From Cercis canadensis (taxonomy: Eukaryota > Streptophyta > Magnoliopsida > Fabales > Fabaceae): a stretch of DNA of 64,000 nt. A model generated the notes under the pieces. It did not search any database and was not told the DNA's origin. It saw nothing but the letters and a program-made list of their open reading frames with translations. Of the stretch, positions 23,827 to 34,417 are shown in pieces. Numbering within the stretch: the first letter of the stretch is position 1; each line of letters opens with the position of its first letter. Both the position numbers and the translations under genes were made by a program. The stretch is taken from assembly GCA_003255065.1 (NCBI GenBank), contig QAOA01006077.1:222649-286648 (forward strand), given 5' to 3'.

Positions 23827-23964
23827 GTTTGATTAAGAATGCTGAAAAAGCTGCACCATTTTATGCTTCTGGAAAGATGTTCCTCCAGAAATATTTGGAA
23901 CGTTTTAATAATGAAGCTCCTCAGTTATCAAAACTGTATAAAGAAAAAAGATTAATCTTTCAAG
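23827..23964 (+). pseudogene. Orphan exon of an unrecognised gene
   Basis: A 138-base open stretch is bounded by a good acceptor (ctttccag) and a donor (caag then gtaaaa). Read in the frame that stays open, it encodes 45 residues containing KNAEKAAPFYASGKMFLQ and then KYLERFNNEAPQLSKLYKEK. Amino-acid composition is protein-like, but no flanking exons are apparent in either direction. I do not recognise the family. The Pack-MULE begins 165 bases downstream. It is most likely a relic of a transposed or degraded gene, although a short undetected gene cannot be excluded. Confidence 0.45.
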
Positions 23965-24129
23965 GTAAAAGGTGAACTGATGGTGCAAATTGGTTTGGAT
24001 GATTTGATTTTATAATGTATCTAAATTTCACTGATTCTATTACTGATCTTATAATGCTTCTTGTCTTAAGTAATATTTTTTCACTACATCATGAGGTCAA
24101 GTTGTAAACTAAAGTTGGTGGTGTTTCAG

Positions 24130-25055
24130 GGTACTTTGACCGAATAAATGCAAAAGGGAAAGTTAATTACACATATGGGGTAGTCAGAAACATAAATACT
24201 TAAATAATGTAGTTTGAAAAAAATTGAAAAAAAAAAAAAAAAGCATTTCGTCAGCAGCGGGGCCCACAGACGCACCGTGGGGCCTGCGGCGCATGCTGAC
24301 TGGATGCGCCGTGGGGCCCACGGCGCGTCTCTTCTTGTCGTGACTGCAGTTGTGCTTTCTTGGGCTCAATGAGCATAATCGAATAGAGTTAGTGTCAACC
24401 AGAAAAAGAAAAGGTCGTTTATTGAAGACTATTAAATCAATCTTCAACGACAACAAATCAAGCATTAATGACAATGGAGCAGCTGGATCAGCAAGGATCC
24501 TTCTTGAGAGATTGTTTGAGCAGACACAGAAGCTAGAAGAGAAGATGATAGGAGAATCTGGTGATTTCCAAGATTTTCACCTTGGGCTTAACCTACAAGT
24601 CTTGGAGTCAGATCTTGAGGTAGTACTGATAGCCTTAAAGAAAAAGGAAGAACATCTGGAGGAAGCAGAGAGGATGGTTTTGTTGGAGAATAGTAAATTA
24701 AAGCATGCAAAGGAGGAATTGGAGCGGCATAAGAGAGAATTTGCAGCTGCTTGCTCTAAGTATGAAAAACTAGAGGAGGAACTGAAGGAGGCTAATCATA
24801 CAAGCCATGCTCCTAATCACGACAAGGAGAGCCGCGTCGTGGGCCCCACGGCGCGTCTAGTTAGCATGCGCCACAGGCCCCACGGCACGTCTGTGGGCCT
24901 CGCTGCTGACGAAATGTTTTTTTTTTTTTAAATTTTAATTTTTTTCAAANTTAATTTTTAATTTTTTTCAAACTACATTATTTAGGTATTTATGTTTCTG
25001 ACTACCCCATATGTGTAATTAACTTTCCCTTTTGCATTTATTCGATCAAAGTGCC
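24130..25055 (+). mobile_element. Mutator-like element carrying a host gene fragment (Pack-MULE), 926 bp
   Basis: The left terminus reads GGTACTTTGACCGAATAAAT and the right terminus complements to GGCACTTTGATCGAATAAAT. The inverted repeats continue for roughly 200 bases on each side through tacacatatggggtagtcag, a T/A-rich run and a GC-rich block (gtggggcccacggcgcgtct). A 10-base target duplication flanks it: GGTGTTTCAG at 24120-24129 and GATGTTTCAG at 25056-25065, with one mismatch. Between the arms lies an open reading frame with no transposase similarity (next entry). Long inverted repeats, 9-11-base duplications and captured host coding sequence define Pack-MULEs. An N at 24950 next to a short repeated T/A segment suggests a small assembly error in the right arm. 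Confidence 0.85.
24353..24820 (+). pseudogene. Captured fragment of a coiled-coil protein gene inside the Pack-MULE
   Basis: The open frame continues without a stop from inside the left arm into the right arm, but the first ATG lies well inside the conserved-looking part, so this is an internal piece of a larger protein. It holds a basic stretch (STRKRKGRLLKTIKSIF), then ARILLERLFEQTQKLEEKMI, then a long heptad-like coiled coil rich in Glu and Lys (KKKEEHLEEAERMVLLENSK onward). No introns are seen, so either a single exon was captured or the source was processed. I cannot name the parent gene with confidence. The parent should exist elsewhere in the genome. The copy looks intact at codon level, suggesting recent capture. 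Confidence 0.7.
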
Positions 25056-25065
25056 GATGTTTCAG

Positions 25066-26477
25066 TTAAATGCATTTAATCCTTATTATTTTTAATGTTT
25101 TTTAGTTGTTCCCCTATTTAAAATACTATGAGGGCAGATGAAGTGCTGGATCTATAAACTATGGCCATTCTAAGGTGATGCATTTAGTGAGAACTTATAC
25201 TTTTAATAGTGCATTGAATGGAGTTTAATCACTTATTAAGTTATTTTTAATTAGATTAGTCATTGATTAAGAGAAACATAAATCATGTATATATATCATT
25301 GTTTTGATGATTGCTTCACCACATTGTAACTTGTATATAAACCATGTATATCAATGAAAGTTGAATTTTTAAAGACTATATTCTTGATATTTGAGTGCTT
25401 TCCTTGATGGATGATGTCTTTTACATAACAATGATGAAATGAAAGAGATTTTTTTTTTCCTTAACTTCTTCAAAATCTTAAATAATTTTATTCATTTTGT
25501 AATGGAGATGAAAGGGAGGAAATATTCATTTCTCCCTATTCATCCATTTTTTTTTTTCCATTTTCTTATTATTAAACATACCCTATCTAAATGGAGAAGA
25601 GAGAGTTCTTCCATTTTCAATCCTATTACCCTCTTTGCATCATAAAACCCAATATGACTAAATTAGATAGCAATCACTCTAAAACAAACACAATCATAAT
25701 TAAGATTCGTGTAAAAAAAAAATCACAATTCTTTTTGGAAAAAAAACCTTCATAAGATATTTAAAAAGAAAAGCTATAAAATTTAAATCATTTGTAAATG
25801 TTTGTTGAGTTATTATTTGGTACACTGGCAGTAAAAAGTAAAATATTTACATAAGCAACTGAAATTTTATGGTTTTGTTTATAATAAGCTAAGTTTTAGA
25901 CATTAATATTCTTAACCTATTTATGTATCTCAATTTAAGATGTTTTTATATTCTAAAATATATTTTTCATACAAAATTCATAAGAACATAAAATAAACAA
26001 TTATGATTGATTCTAAATATAAATTCTATTTTGATCACTTTTTATTGTTTTTTGTTGAAGTTAATCATAGATAAATCATATAATACTACCTAGATCATCA
26101 TTAAGATGATTTTTATGAAGTGTTTATTATAAAAAAAAAAAAAATGTATGAATCAAGCCGCTTGTGTAAACTTTATACTCCATACTAACAGTATACCAAA
26201 TATAAATTCATGTTTGACTCGTATTGATTTAAGTTTTGAAGGTAAAAACGGTAGCTAATATCAACAAAGAAAAAATGCTAAACCAAGCAAAAATTCTTCA
26301 CAAATAAGGTTCATGATACCAACTTTTTGCCTGATGGGACTCACCGGTTGAACTGTAAGCTTCTCATTTCAAGACTATCACGTATATTTTGTTTGTGAAT
26401 TTCATAAAACTCTTGGGCCAATTTAGCAGAGTTCATCAACAAAACTTGCAATTAAAAAGTTTTATTTAATTTAATCT
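25066..26477. other. AT-rich intergenic DNA
   Basis: No gene is supported. The phrase ttattattaaacataccct near 25568-25586 also occurs at about 5911-5930 in the intron of the first gene, hinting at a shared small MITE whose limits I cannot set. Poly-A and poly-T tracts are frequent. Confidence 0.45.
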
Positions 26478-26502
26478 AAATGACTAGATTATTACCAATA
26501 AG

Positions 26503-27004
26503 TGTTAAACAGAAGTTACAAACAGATTATGATGGAGGAGGATGATCACTGCCAAGTCATGTTGCCACCTCAGCACTTATCATAGTCAGTCAAAGTTAGA
26601 GTCAAAGTTAGTTAGTGCCATGTCATGCTAAGTTAGTTACGATTCAGTTTTTAGATTAGTTAAGCAACAACTGTACTGTGCACAAGCTTCTGGAAGAAGA
26701 CTGATCGTGCACTTATATATATTGATGTATTACAATTCAGATGTAATTAATTTCATTCAATCAAAAGCTTGATTCAGAATACACAAATCATATTCTTTCA
26801 GTTCTCTCTTTTCTCTCTACAATTTTCCTCTCTGCATAATTTCTCTTCTCTGCATAATTTTCTTTGCTTATGTTGTTCATTGATTCTTCTGATTCTTCAT
26901 TATCGATTCTGCTATGCTTTGCTCATCTTCATCTTGCCTTGTTGTGTTCATCACTGAGATGTTATGATCCACCTGCATCTTCAAAGGAGTCTGCAATTCT
27001 AACA
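26503..27004 (+). repeat. 5' LTR of the copia element (502 bp)
   Basis: It matches 31242-31725 along its length. It is 18 bases longer because of a local duplication (ctgcataatttctcttct near 26835-26860). It contains a TATA-like stretch near 26714 and a CT-rich downstream region. Confidence 0.95.
26713..26722 (+). promoter_or_regulatory. Probable TATA box of the copia LTR
   Basis: The stretch ttatatatat in the middle of the LTR is conserved in both LTR copies and lies where the U3/R boundary would be expected. Position is inferred from sequence only. Confidence 0.5.
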
Positions 27005-27016
27005 TGGTATCAGAGC
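27005..27016 (+). other. Primer-binding site (initiator Met tRNA type)
   Basis: TGGTATCAGAGC directly follows the left LTR. It is the standard plant copia primer-binding site complementary to the 3' end of initiator methionine tRNA. Confidence 0.9.
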
Positions 27017-27023
27017 AATTCTA

Positions 27024-30000
27024 ATGGCTGATCACTGTGCATCTTCTGTGACACCATCTTAAGAATCAGGGAATTTATCTTTTCCAATGCTAGGTCAAGC
27101 TCTCACCATCAAACTCGATCGAAGCAATTACTTGATTTGGAGAAATCAACTGCTAAACATAGTAATTGCAAATGGCTATGAAGAAATTCTTGATGGATCC
27201 AAGACTTGTCCAGCAAAGTTTATTCAAGATTCTGCAGGTGTGTTAACTCTGAATTCAGAGTATACCTTTTGGCAAAGGCAAAATCGCCTTGTGATGAGTT
27301 GGATCTATGCTTCTCTAACGGAGCAGATCATGGCTCAAATTATGTCATACAACATTGCTGCAGAGATATGGAGATCATTAGCAGATTCTTTTGCTTGTTC
27401 TTCAAGAGCAAGAATTATGGAACTCAAGCTTAAATTGTAAACTACACAGAAAGGAAATCTTGGAGTATGGGATTACATCTTGAAAATCAGAAACATCTGT
27501 GATAATTTGAGAGCCATAGGGGAAAACATTACTCAGGATGATCAAGTCATGGCTATTCTTAGTGGATTGGGGCCTGAATACAATCCAGTGGTTGGTCCAC
27601 TTACCTTTGAATCCATATCTGTTGAAAGCTTACAGAGTCACTTACTATCTTTTGAAGGAAGATTGGAAAGACAAAAGACGGTTGATGAACAAGTTTTGAT
27701 GCAAGCCAATGCTGCACAGTTCAAGCAATCTACAGGTAAAAGGAGATTTCAACCTGGAACTTCTAATTCTGGTTCTGGTTTTCAATTTGAGAATGGTTCT
27801 GTACCAAACCGCAATTTTCAATTTGGAAATGGCAATATGCCAAATCGAAAATTTTCAAGCCAAGGTAATTCATTCAGAATGAATAAACCTGGCTATGGCA
27901 GTAACAACAGACCTCAGTGTCAAATCTGGCCATATAACTGTTGAATGCTGGCACAGATTTGATAGTGAATTTCAACCCATACCAACCAATGGAAACAAGT
28001 CACAGACTCCAGAGCCACAAGCATTGATGGCCACTACAGGAGCTGTAGACAACACTCCATGGTTTCTGGATACTGGAGCTACTCATCATGTGACTGCTGA
28101 TCTAGGTAATCTAGCACTGCATAATCCTTTTGCAGGTGAAGAAGGAGTTACTGTGGGCAATAGTAAATCCTTAGCTGTGCACAATACAGGTATGACATTC
28201 ATTCCAACACATAAAAGGAATCTGTTGTTAAATCATGTGTTGCATGTGCCTAAAATAACTGCCAATTTGGTGAGTGTCCAAAAACTATGTCAAGATAATG
28301 CTGCCTATGTGGAATTTCATCCTTTTCTTGTGAAGGATCAGAAAACCAAGCGGGTGTTGCTCCAAGGCAAGCTTGACCAAGGAATGTATAAAGTCATGAC
28401 AGCAATGGTGTCTAACCAAGAATGTTCTGCTCATAATACTAGAGCTTTTCAAGTTTTTAGTTTGGATGCTGTAAAACATAAAGTTGATTTATAGTTGTGG
28501 CATAATAGACTAGGACACCCTACCACTGAAGTAGTAAACAGGGTTATGTCCCATTGTCACTTACCTAGTTTCAAAAACAATAATACACCAGTTTGCAGCT
28601 CCTGTCAATTGGCCAAAAGCCACAAGTTGCCATTTGTAAAGTCTGTTTCAAGAGCAATAAAGCCTTTTGAATTAGTACATGCTGATATGTGGGGTTCACC
28701 TTCTTGCTCTTCTGTAAATGGAGCATGTTATTTTTTATTGCTCATTGATGATTTTACTCGTTTTTCATGGATTTATCTACTCAAGTCTAAATCAGAAACA
28801 TTACACATGTTTCAGAGTTTTCAAAGCATGGTAGAAAGACAGTTTGACTGCAAAATTAAGACACTTCAATCTGATTTTGGAGGGGAATTTATTGCATTTG
28901 ATAAACTAGTTAAAACCCTTGGCATGCAGCACATGTTCTCTTGTCCATATACACCAGAACAAATTGGTATAGTGGAAAGGAAAAATAGGCATGTGGTAGA
29001 GACAGGTCTTTCATTGCTTATTACTGCTGGTATGCCAACCAAGTATTGGCCTTTTGCTTTCCAAACAGCAGTATATCTCATTAATAGACTTCCTACAGCA
29101 GTACTGCAGCATCAGTCTCCCTATGAACTGTTATATCACAAAGTTCCAGTGTTTACTCAAATTAAGATCTTTGGCTGCCTATGTTTCCCATACCTTAGGC
29201 CCTATCGTGCTCATAAGCTAGAAACCAGGTCTGCCTCATGCTGTTTTTTGGGTTACAGTAACAAACACAAAGGATTTTTGTGTTTAAATATGGAATCCAA
29301 GAAAATTTATATCTCTAGGCATGTTGTCTTTGCTGAATCCATGTTTCCTTTTCAGTCTCTTTCATCTGCAGTATCTGATGATCTTTTAGCATGTCAAATA
29401 CCTGTAATTCTTCCTTCTGCTCCCAGTGCACCAATGGCTCACAGCAACCTAATTCAAAATCCTTCACCTATTACCACTACTGCTACTTTGCCTCTTCAAA
29501 ATTCCTCATTTGATGCCAATATAGAGTCATCACCAGTGCCTACATCAAAACCTCATTCACCATTTTCTGGTTCAGCTTCAGAATCCACTACTTTGTCCTC
29601 TCCTGTTGTACCACTTCCCACCAGAATGGTTACAAGAAGCCAGAATGACATTTTTAAACCAAAAGCATATACTTCTGCTTATCTCTTGAAATCTGTGGAA
29701 CCCTCTACCTATACACAAGCAGCTACATCATCTCATTGGGTTACTGCTATGGAAAAAGAATTCTCAACTTTGCAAGCAAACAACACCTGGGAACTTGTTT
29801 CTTGTCCAAGTCACAAGAATATTGTAGGTTGTAGATGGGTTTACAAGTTGAAGTATAAGGCAGATGATACTATTGAGAGATATAAGGCTAGGTTGGTGGC
29901 TCAGGGGTTCACACAAACATATGGAATTGATTTCTTTGAGACTTTCAGTCCAGTAGTGAAACCAGCTACAATCAGAACTGTTCTTACAATTGCCATCTCC

Positions 30001-31284
30001 AAGGGTTGATCTATTCAGCAGCTTGATGTCAATAATGCATTTCTCAATAGAGATCTCCATGAAGAGGTTTATATGAGACAACCCCAAGGCTTTGAAGATT
30101 CTCAATTTCCCCACCATGTGTGCAGACTTAGAAAAACTTTATATGGTCTTAAACAAGCTCCTAGAGCTTGGTTTACAAAGCTCAAAGTGACCTTACTGCA
30201 ATGGGGTTTCAAATCTACTCTCTCTGACAGCTCTCTCTTTGTTTTTCATTATGCTTCAGCAGTGATTTACCTACTGGTATATGTGGATGATATCATTCTT
30301 ACTGGTTCTAGCTTGCAGCTTATCCAATCTCTTGTTACACATCTCAATTCTACGTTTTCTTTGAAAGATTTGGGTTCTCTACATTACTTTCTGGGTGTTG
30401 AAGTCTCTAGGCATGGTACTTCTCTTCACTTGAATCAAACCAAGTATGTGTTTGATTTATTGCACAAAGCTGGACTTGCGAATGCTAAGCTTGCTGTCAC
30501 TCCTATGGTTAGTTCTCAGGTTCTTTCCATCACTGATGGTCAACCTCTGGCTCAACCCTTCCACTATCGTAGCCTAGTGGGAGCATTACAATATTGCACC
30601 ATCACTCGTCCAGATATTGCTTATGCAATGAATAAGTTGTGTCAATTCATGAGCAGGCCTACTGGTGTACATTTGCAGGCTGCTAAGCGTGTTCTTAAGT
30701 ATCTAAAGGGGACTCATACTCATGGTCTCACTCTTTGTCAGCCATCTACCTTGCCTCTGCTTGCTTATTCAGATTTTGATTGAGCTGGTTGTCCAGATGA
30801 CAGACGCAGCACCAGTGGCCATGCTATCTTCTTTGGAGCTAGCTTGATCTCATGGTCCTCAGGAAAACAGAAGGTTGTGGCTCACTCTAGTACTGAGGCA
30901 GAGTATCGAGCCTTAGCAAATGCCACTTCATAATTGATCTGGTTACAGTCTCTCCTGACAGAACTTCAACATCCCCTTCCTACTGCTCCCTTGCTGTTAT
31001 GTGACAACTTAAGTGCTACTTTCCTTGTTGCCAACCCTGTACTTCATGCACGTACAAAGCATATTGAAATTGATTGTCACTTTGTAAGGGAAAAGCTGCT
31101 AAATATAACTCTCAAGCTTTGTCATGTGCCTGCCACAGATCAGTTGGCAGATATGCTAACCAAGCCATTGCCAACCAAGGCTTTTCTGTCCAATCGCACC
31201 AAACTCACTATTCTTCCTAGACTTGTGAGTTTGAGGGGGGGTGTTAAACAGAAGTTACAAACAGATTATGATGGAAGAGGATGA
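27024..31284 (+). pseudogene. Decayed copia gag-pol polyprotein gene
   Basis: The natural start is probably the ATG at 27024. In order: capsid region (LDRSNYLIWRNQLL onward), a damaged zinc knuckle near 27915-27960, protease (LDTGATHHV near 28064), integrase zinc-binding region (HNRLGHP near 28501 with [11 protein letters not shown]), integrase catalytic core ([22 protein letters not shown]), reverse transcriptase (YVDDIILTG near 30281) and RNase H ([10 protein letters not shown] near 30890). In-frame stops occur at 27060, 27438, 28492, 30007, 30781 and 30931. The only frame change over the whole length is one shift in the zinc knuckle near 27920. Stops cut every enzymatic domain from its neighbours, so no functional polyprotein can be made. 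Confidence 0.93.
31231..31241 (+). other. Polypurine tract
   Basis: The sequence ttgaggggggg lies immediately 5' of the right LTR, where second-strand DNA synthesis is primed in LTR elements. Confidence 0.85.
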
Positions 31285-31725
31285 TCATTGCTAAGTCATG
31301 TTGCCACCTCAGCACTTATCAGAGTCAGTTAAAGTTAGAGTCAAAGTTAGTTAGTGCCATGTCATGCTAAGTTAGTTACGATTCAGTTTTCAGATTAGTT
31401 AAGCAACAGTTGTACTGTGTACAAGCTTCTGGAAGAAGACTGATCGTGCACTTATATATATTGATGTATTACAATTCAGATGTAATTAATTTCATTCAAT
31501 CAAAAGCTTGATTCAGAATACACAAATCATGTTCTTTCAGTTCTCTCTTTTCTCTCTACAATTTTCCTCTCTGCATAATTTTCTTTGCTTTTGTTGTTCA
31601 TTGATTCTTCTGATTCTTCATTATCGATTCTGCTATGCTTTGCTCATCTTCATCTTGCCTTGTTGTGTTCATCACTGAGATGTTATGATCCACCTGCATC
31701 TTCAAAGGAGTCTACAATTCTAACA
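31242..31725 (+). repeat. 3' LTR of the copia element (484 bp)
   Basis: It is nearly identical to 26503-27004 but lacks one copy of an 18-base unit. It ends in TAACA followed by the target duplication ATAAG. Confidence 0.95.
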
Positions 31726-31930
31726 ATAAGCACTTGATTTATCTGGTAGCAAATTGAATCTTGGGCGTGTGCTCTTATTTATGGTCAATGGTTCGAGGTC
31801 CAATGATCAATATTGTAGAGATAAGAGAAACCGTAATTGCTTATTCTTCGAATGGGATTAGCCTTATGTCCAAGTGAGTAAAGTTAAGATATTTATGGTA
31901 TTAACCAAAAAAAAAAATGACTAGATTATT

Positions 31931-33112
31931 GCTCAACTCATTTAGTCAAGAGGTCTCCTTTAAATATCATGGCATTCTTGACAAGGGTTATTTTATTATA
32001 TTCCCAAACATTAATTTTTCCATTTAAATGGATGGTGTAAATATTTGGTTTGTCTTGTATTTTGATCCAATTCTACCTTGATTGCTTTTCAAATGTTCTT
32101 AACATAGATTATAATAGAGAAGCTACTCGATAATGGAACTTGCAGGTTACTTCAAATTATGATACACATGCAATATCTGTATAAGTTTTTCTTTCCCATT
32201 CATTGAGACTACACAAGCAATTCAATTTACCTCATCAATGACTTTCTTCCAACAAATACTAAAGCCATTTATTAGAAATACGTTTTATATAACATCAAGA
32301 AAAGAAAATTGATAGGGTGCTTTCATTTCATCCAAAAGAGGGGAAAGTAGTAGATGAGAAGTAAGAACCAAAGTTCAAGCAGTTACTAAGATAGATCTCT
32401 GTTTGGTGCTACATCGTTTACGTTTAAGAGATCATATGGTCAATTTGCAAAATGTAATCTGCACGCAAATGCAATATTTGGCACATAGATTAAAATGTGA
32501 GTAATAATTTATGTCCACGTTTGGCTAATAATCTACGTACCAACCATATAGATTTAGTCTAAGTTATTAATAGTAATGTAACGTATTCGATATCACAACC
32601 AACCACCATGAAACGCTTTGTTGAAACTAAGGAGAAAAAGAAACTAAGAAAATAGAAAACCATAGTACTTTATGAAATGTAACTTTAAACTTTGATTATG
32701 CTTTATAATTTTGATGATGTGATTCCAAGACTTACTTTTTCTTTTGTTTGCGTATAATAATGATTACTATGTGATAAGAACATACTATTTTCTTGTTTTT
32801 TTAGAGCTCTATGTTCAAGAATGTCGTGACTAGGCACATGCCCCCTATCCCACCACCCCTGAAATTAAATAATATAATACGTGAAGTTTGTGTTTATGTT
32901 TACTAAAATATGTTCAAAAGAAAAGCATTACATTGAAGTAAAATCAATTTTCAATTTCTTTCGCTCTAACCTGAAAATATACAATTCAAGGCATTAGAAA
33001 TTAGAATGTGAACTGAATGTGCATTAATAGCATGTTGAGAGTTGCAAAACAGGAGTCCTAATACGTGCATGTCACATTATGAAAAATTATCTTGTATTTA
33101 GTTATTATATTT
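31931..33112. other. Intergenic DNA, no supported gene
   Basis: I see ordinary AT-rich DNA between two SINEs. No open frame with recognisable content, no structured RNA and no transposon ends could be supported. Confidence 0.45.
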
Positions 33113-33124
33113 AAATATAAACAT

Positions 33125-33314
33125 AATAACTAACAAGGTGTTGACTCAGTAGAAATTGGCTGAGCTTCAAAACGTTCTGGACCAAAAGTTTTGAGTTTGA
33201 ACTTTTAGAGTCGTATTAGTTGGTAGAAATTTATTGGTTACTGCTTTTGTTCCAAACAGAGATTAGTCTCATATCCAAAAAAATGTAAAAATATCTTAAG
33301 TGTTAACTAAAAAA
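33125..33314 (+). mobile_element. tRNA-derived SINE with target duplication
   Basis: A 190-base unit is flanked by aaatataaacat (33113-33124 and 33315-33326). The 5' part has a box A-like gactcagtagaaattgg and a degenerate box B (tttgagtttgaactttt). The 3' part reads gattagtctcatatccaaaa, then atatcttaagtgttaactaa and an A tail, resembling the 3' halves of the SINEs at 31731-31914 and 44020-44151. Confidence 0.75.
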
Positions 33315-33667
33315 AAATATAAACATTATAATTATATGTAAATAGAAAAATTACATAACATTAAAAAAATATTTTAATCATTTTACAAAAAGTAGCTGAC
33401 ACCTAATTTCAAAATATATGGCTTTTGCATTTTTTTAAGTTTTGAAATACAAAAAAAATATATTGAAAATTTTTTAAATAGATGCCTTGTGCATTTTTTT
33501 AGTTTTTTTTACTTCAAGTTCTGAAATCTTAGGAATAAACTTATGTGCACTAATACATATCAGATATGGAAAAAGACAAAATTGAATTATATTCGAATAA
33601 AAGTCTTATAATCTTTCTTTTTATCATAAAACATTTGAAGATTAATCTGTAACGTTCTAAAAGAAAA

Positions 33668-33835
33668 ACAACAGACTGAATCAGTGGACCCACAATTTGC
33701 TGATTAGAGAATTTGTCTTTCTTTTATTCTTGAAAAGAAAAGGGGAAAATGATTTAATTCGACTGTTGCTGATCATGCTTCGTTATTTCTACGTGGCAAT
33801 CCATTCAGACTGGACCAGTGGACCCACAATTTGCC
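33668..33835 (+). repeat. Short direct repeat upstream of the receptor kinase gene
   Basis: The phrase cagtggacccacaatttgc occurs twice (about 33681-33699 and 33816-33834), each preceded by an agactg-containing segment. It lies 580-740 bases before the receptor kinase start codon, in the promoter or far leader. A regulatory role is possible but unproven. Confidence 0.6.
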
Positions 33836-34417
33836 ATTTTTATTTTTTTCCCCAAATTCTTTTTAATAATTTTTCAAATTAAACACTAGTTGAGTCGTTG
33901 GCTCTTGCTTTTGGAAAGAGAGAAAGCAAGCGGGTTTTGGGGTTTGCATGAGACAGTGATTCTTTGTGCTTTCAGTGATTCTCTGCTTCGATCATTTGGG
34001 CTCTTCAACAATTCGTCATTGTATTTTCCTTTTCATTTCTGAACCATCTAAACGCTCTCTTGTGGCCCTTTTACTCCCTCTCTACCTTCTCCACCATTTT
34101 CATTCTTCAGACAGAACATTTGCCCAGTTCCTTTTTGCCATTTTCAGACACTCTCACTGTTCATTTCCTCTTTTTTGGCCTCTATTATCTAAAGAGTTTG
34201 CTTTGTTTTCTCAGAATTACGCAGATTTGTGAGAAAGTTCCTTCCTTTCTGTTGTTCTGTGGGTTCAATTTTAAATTTTGAGTTTTATTTCCTTTAGTAT
34301 CGTTGTTGGGTCTTGTTGGTAATGTCCTGAGAAGACATCCACAATAAGAAAAGGAAGAAAAGAGAAAGGAAAGAGGAGAAGAGAAGGTAGGTGTTGGAAG
34401 CTGATTCTTTTGAGGAA

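Larger units (their letters stand above)
26503..31725 (+). mobile_element. Complete Ty1/copia LTR retrotransposon, 5223 bp, inactive
   Basis: Both LTRs begin TGTTAAACAG and end TTCTAACA. The 5-base target duplication ATAAG flanks the element perfectly (26498-26502 and 31726-31730). A primer-binding site follows the left LTR and a purine tract precedes the right one. Internal order is capsid, protease, integrase, reverse transcriptase, RNase H, which is the copia order. The LTRs differ by about a dozen substitutions by eye plus one 18-base duplication, so the insertion is not recent. Coding is broken by six stops and one frameshift. Confidence 0.95.
26494..31914 (+). mobile_element. SINE, split by the copia insertion (host of a nested insertion)
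   Basis: A 16-base direct repeat, aaatgactagattatt, occurs at 26478-26493 and again at 31915-31930, outside the copia element and its own target duplication. Removing the copia and one ATAAG leaves a unit of about 193 bases: 9 bases at 26494-26502 plus 31731-31914. It has a tRNA-like internal promoter (tggttcgaggtccaatg near 31788 fits a box B) and a 3' end in ggtattaaccaaaa plus an A tail. The 3' half (gaaaccgtaattgct, then aagttaagat) matches the SINE at 44020-44151. Order of events: SINE first, copia later. Confidence 0.8.

Noticed and set aside
24184-24474. Minus-strand frame through the left arm of the Pack-MULE
   Set aside because: It is the antisense of the inverted-repeat arm and of the captured fragment; low-complexity end, no recognisable content.
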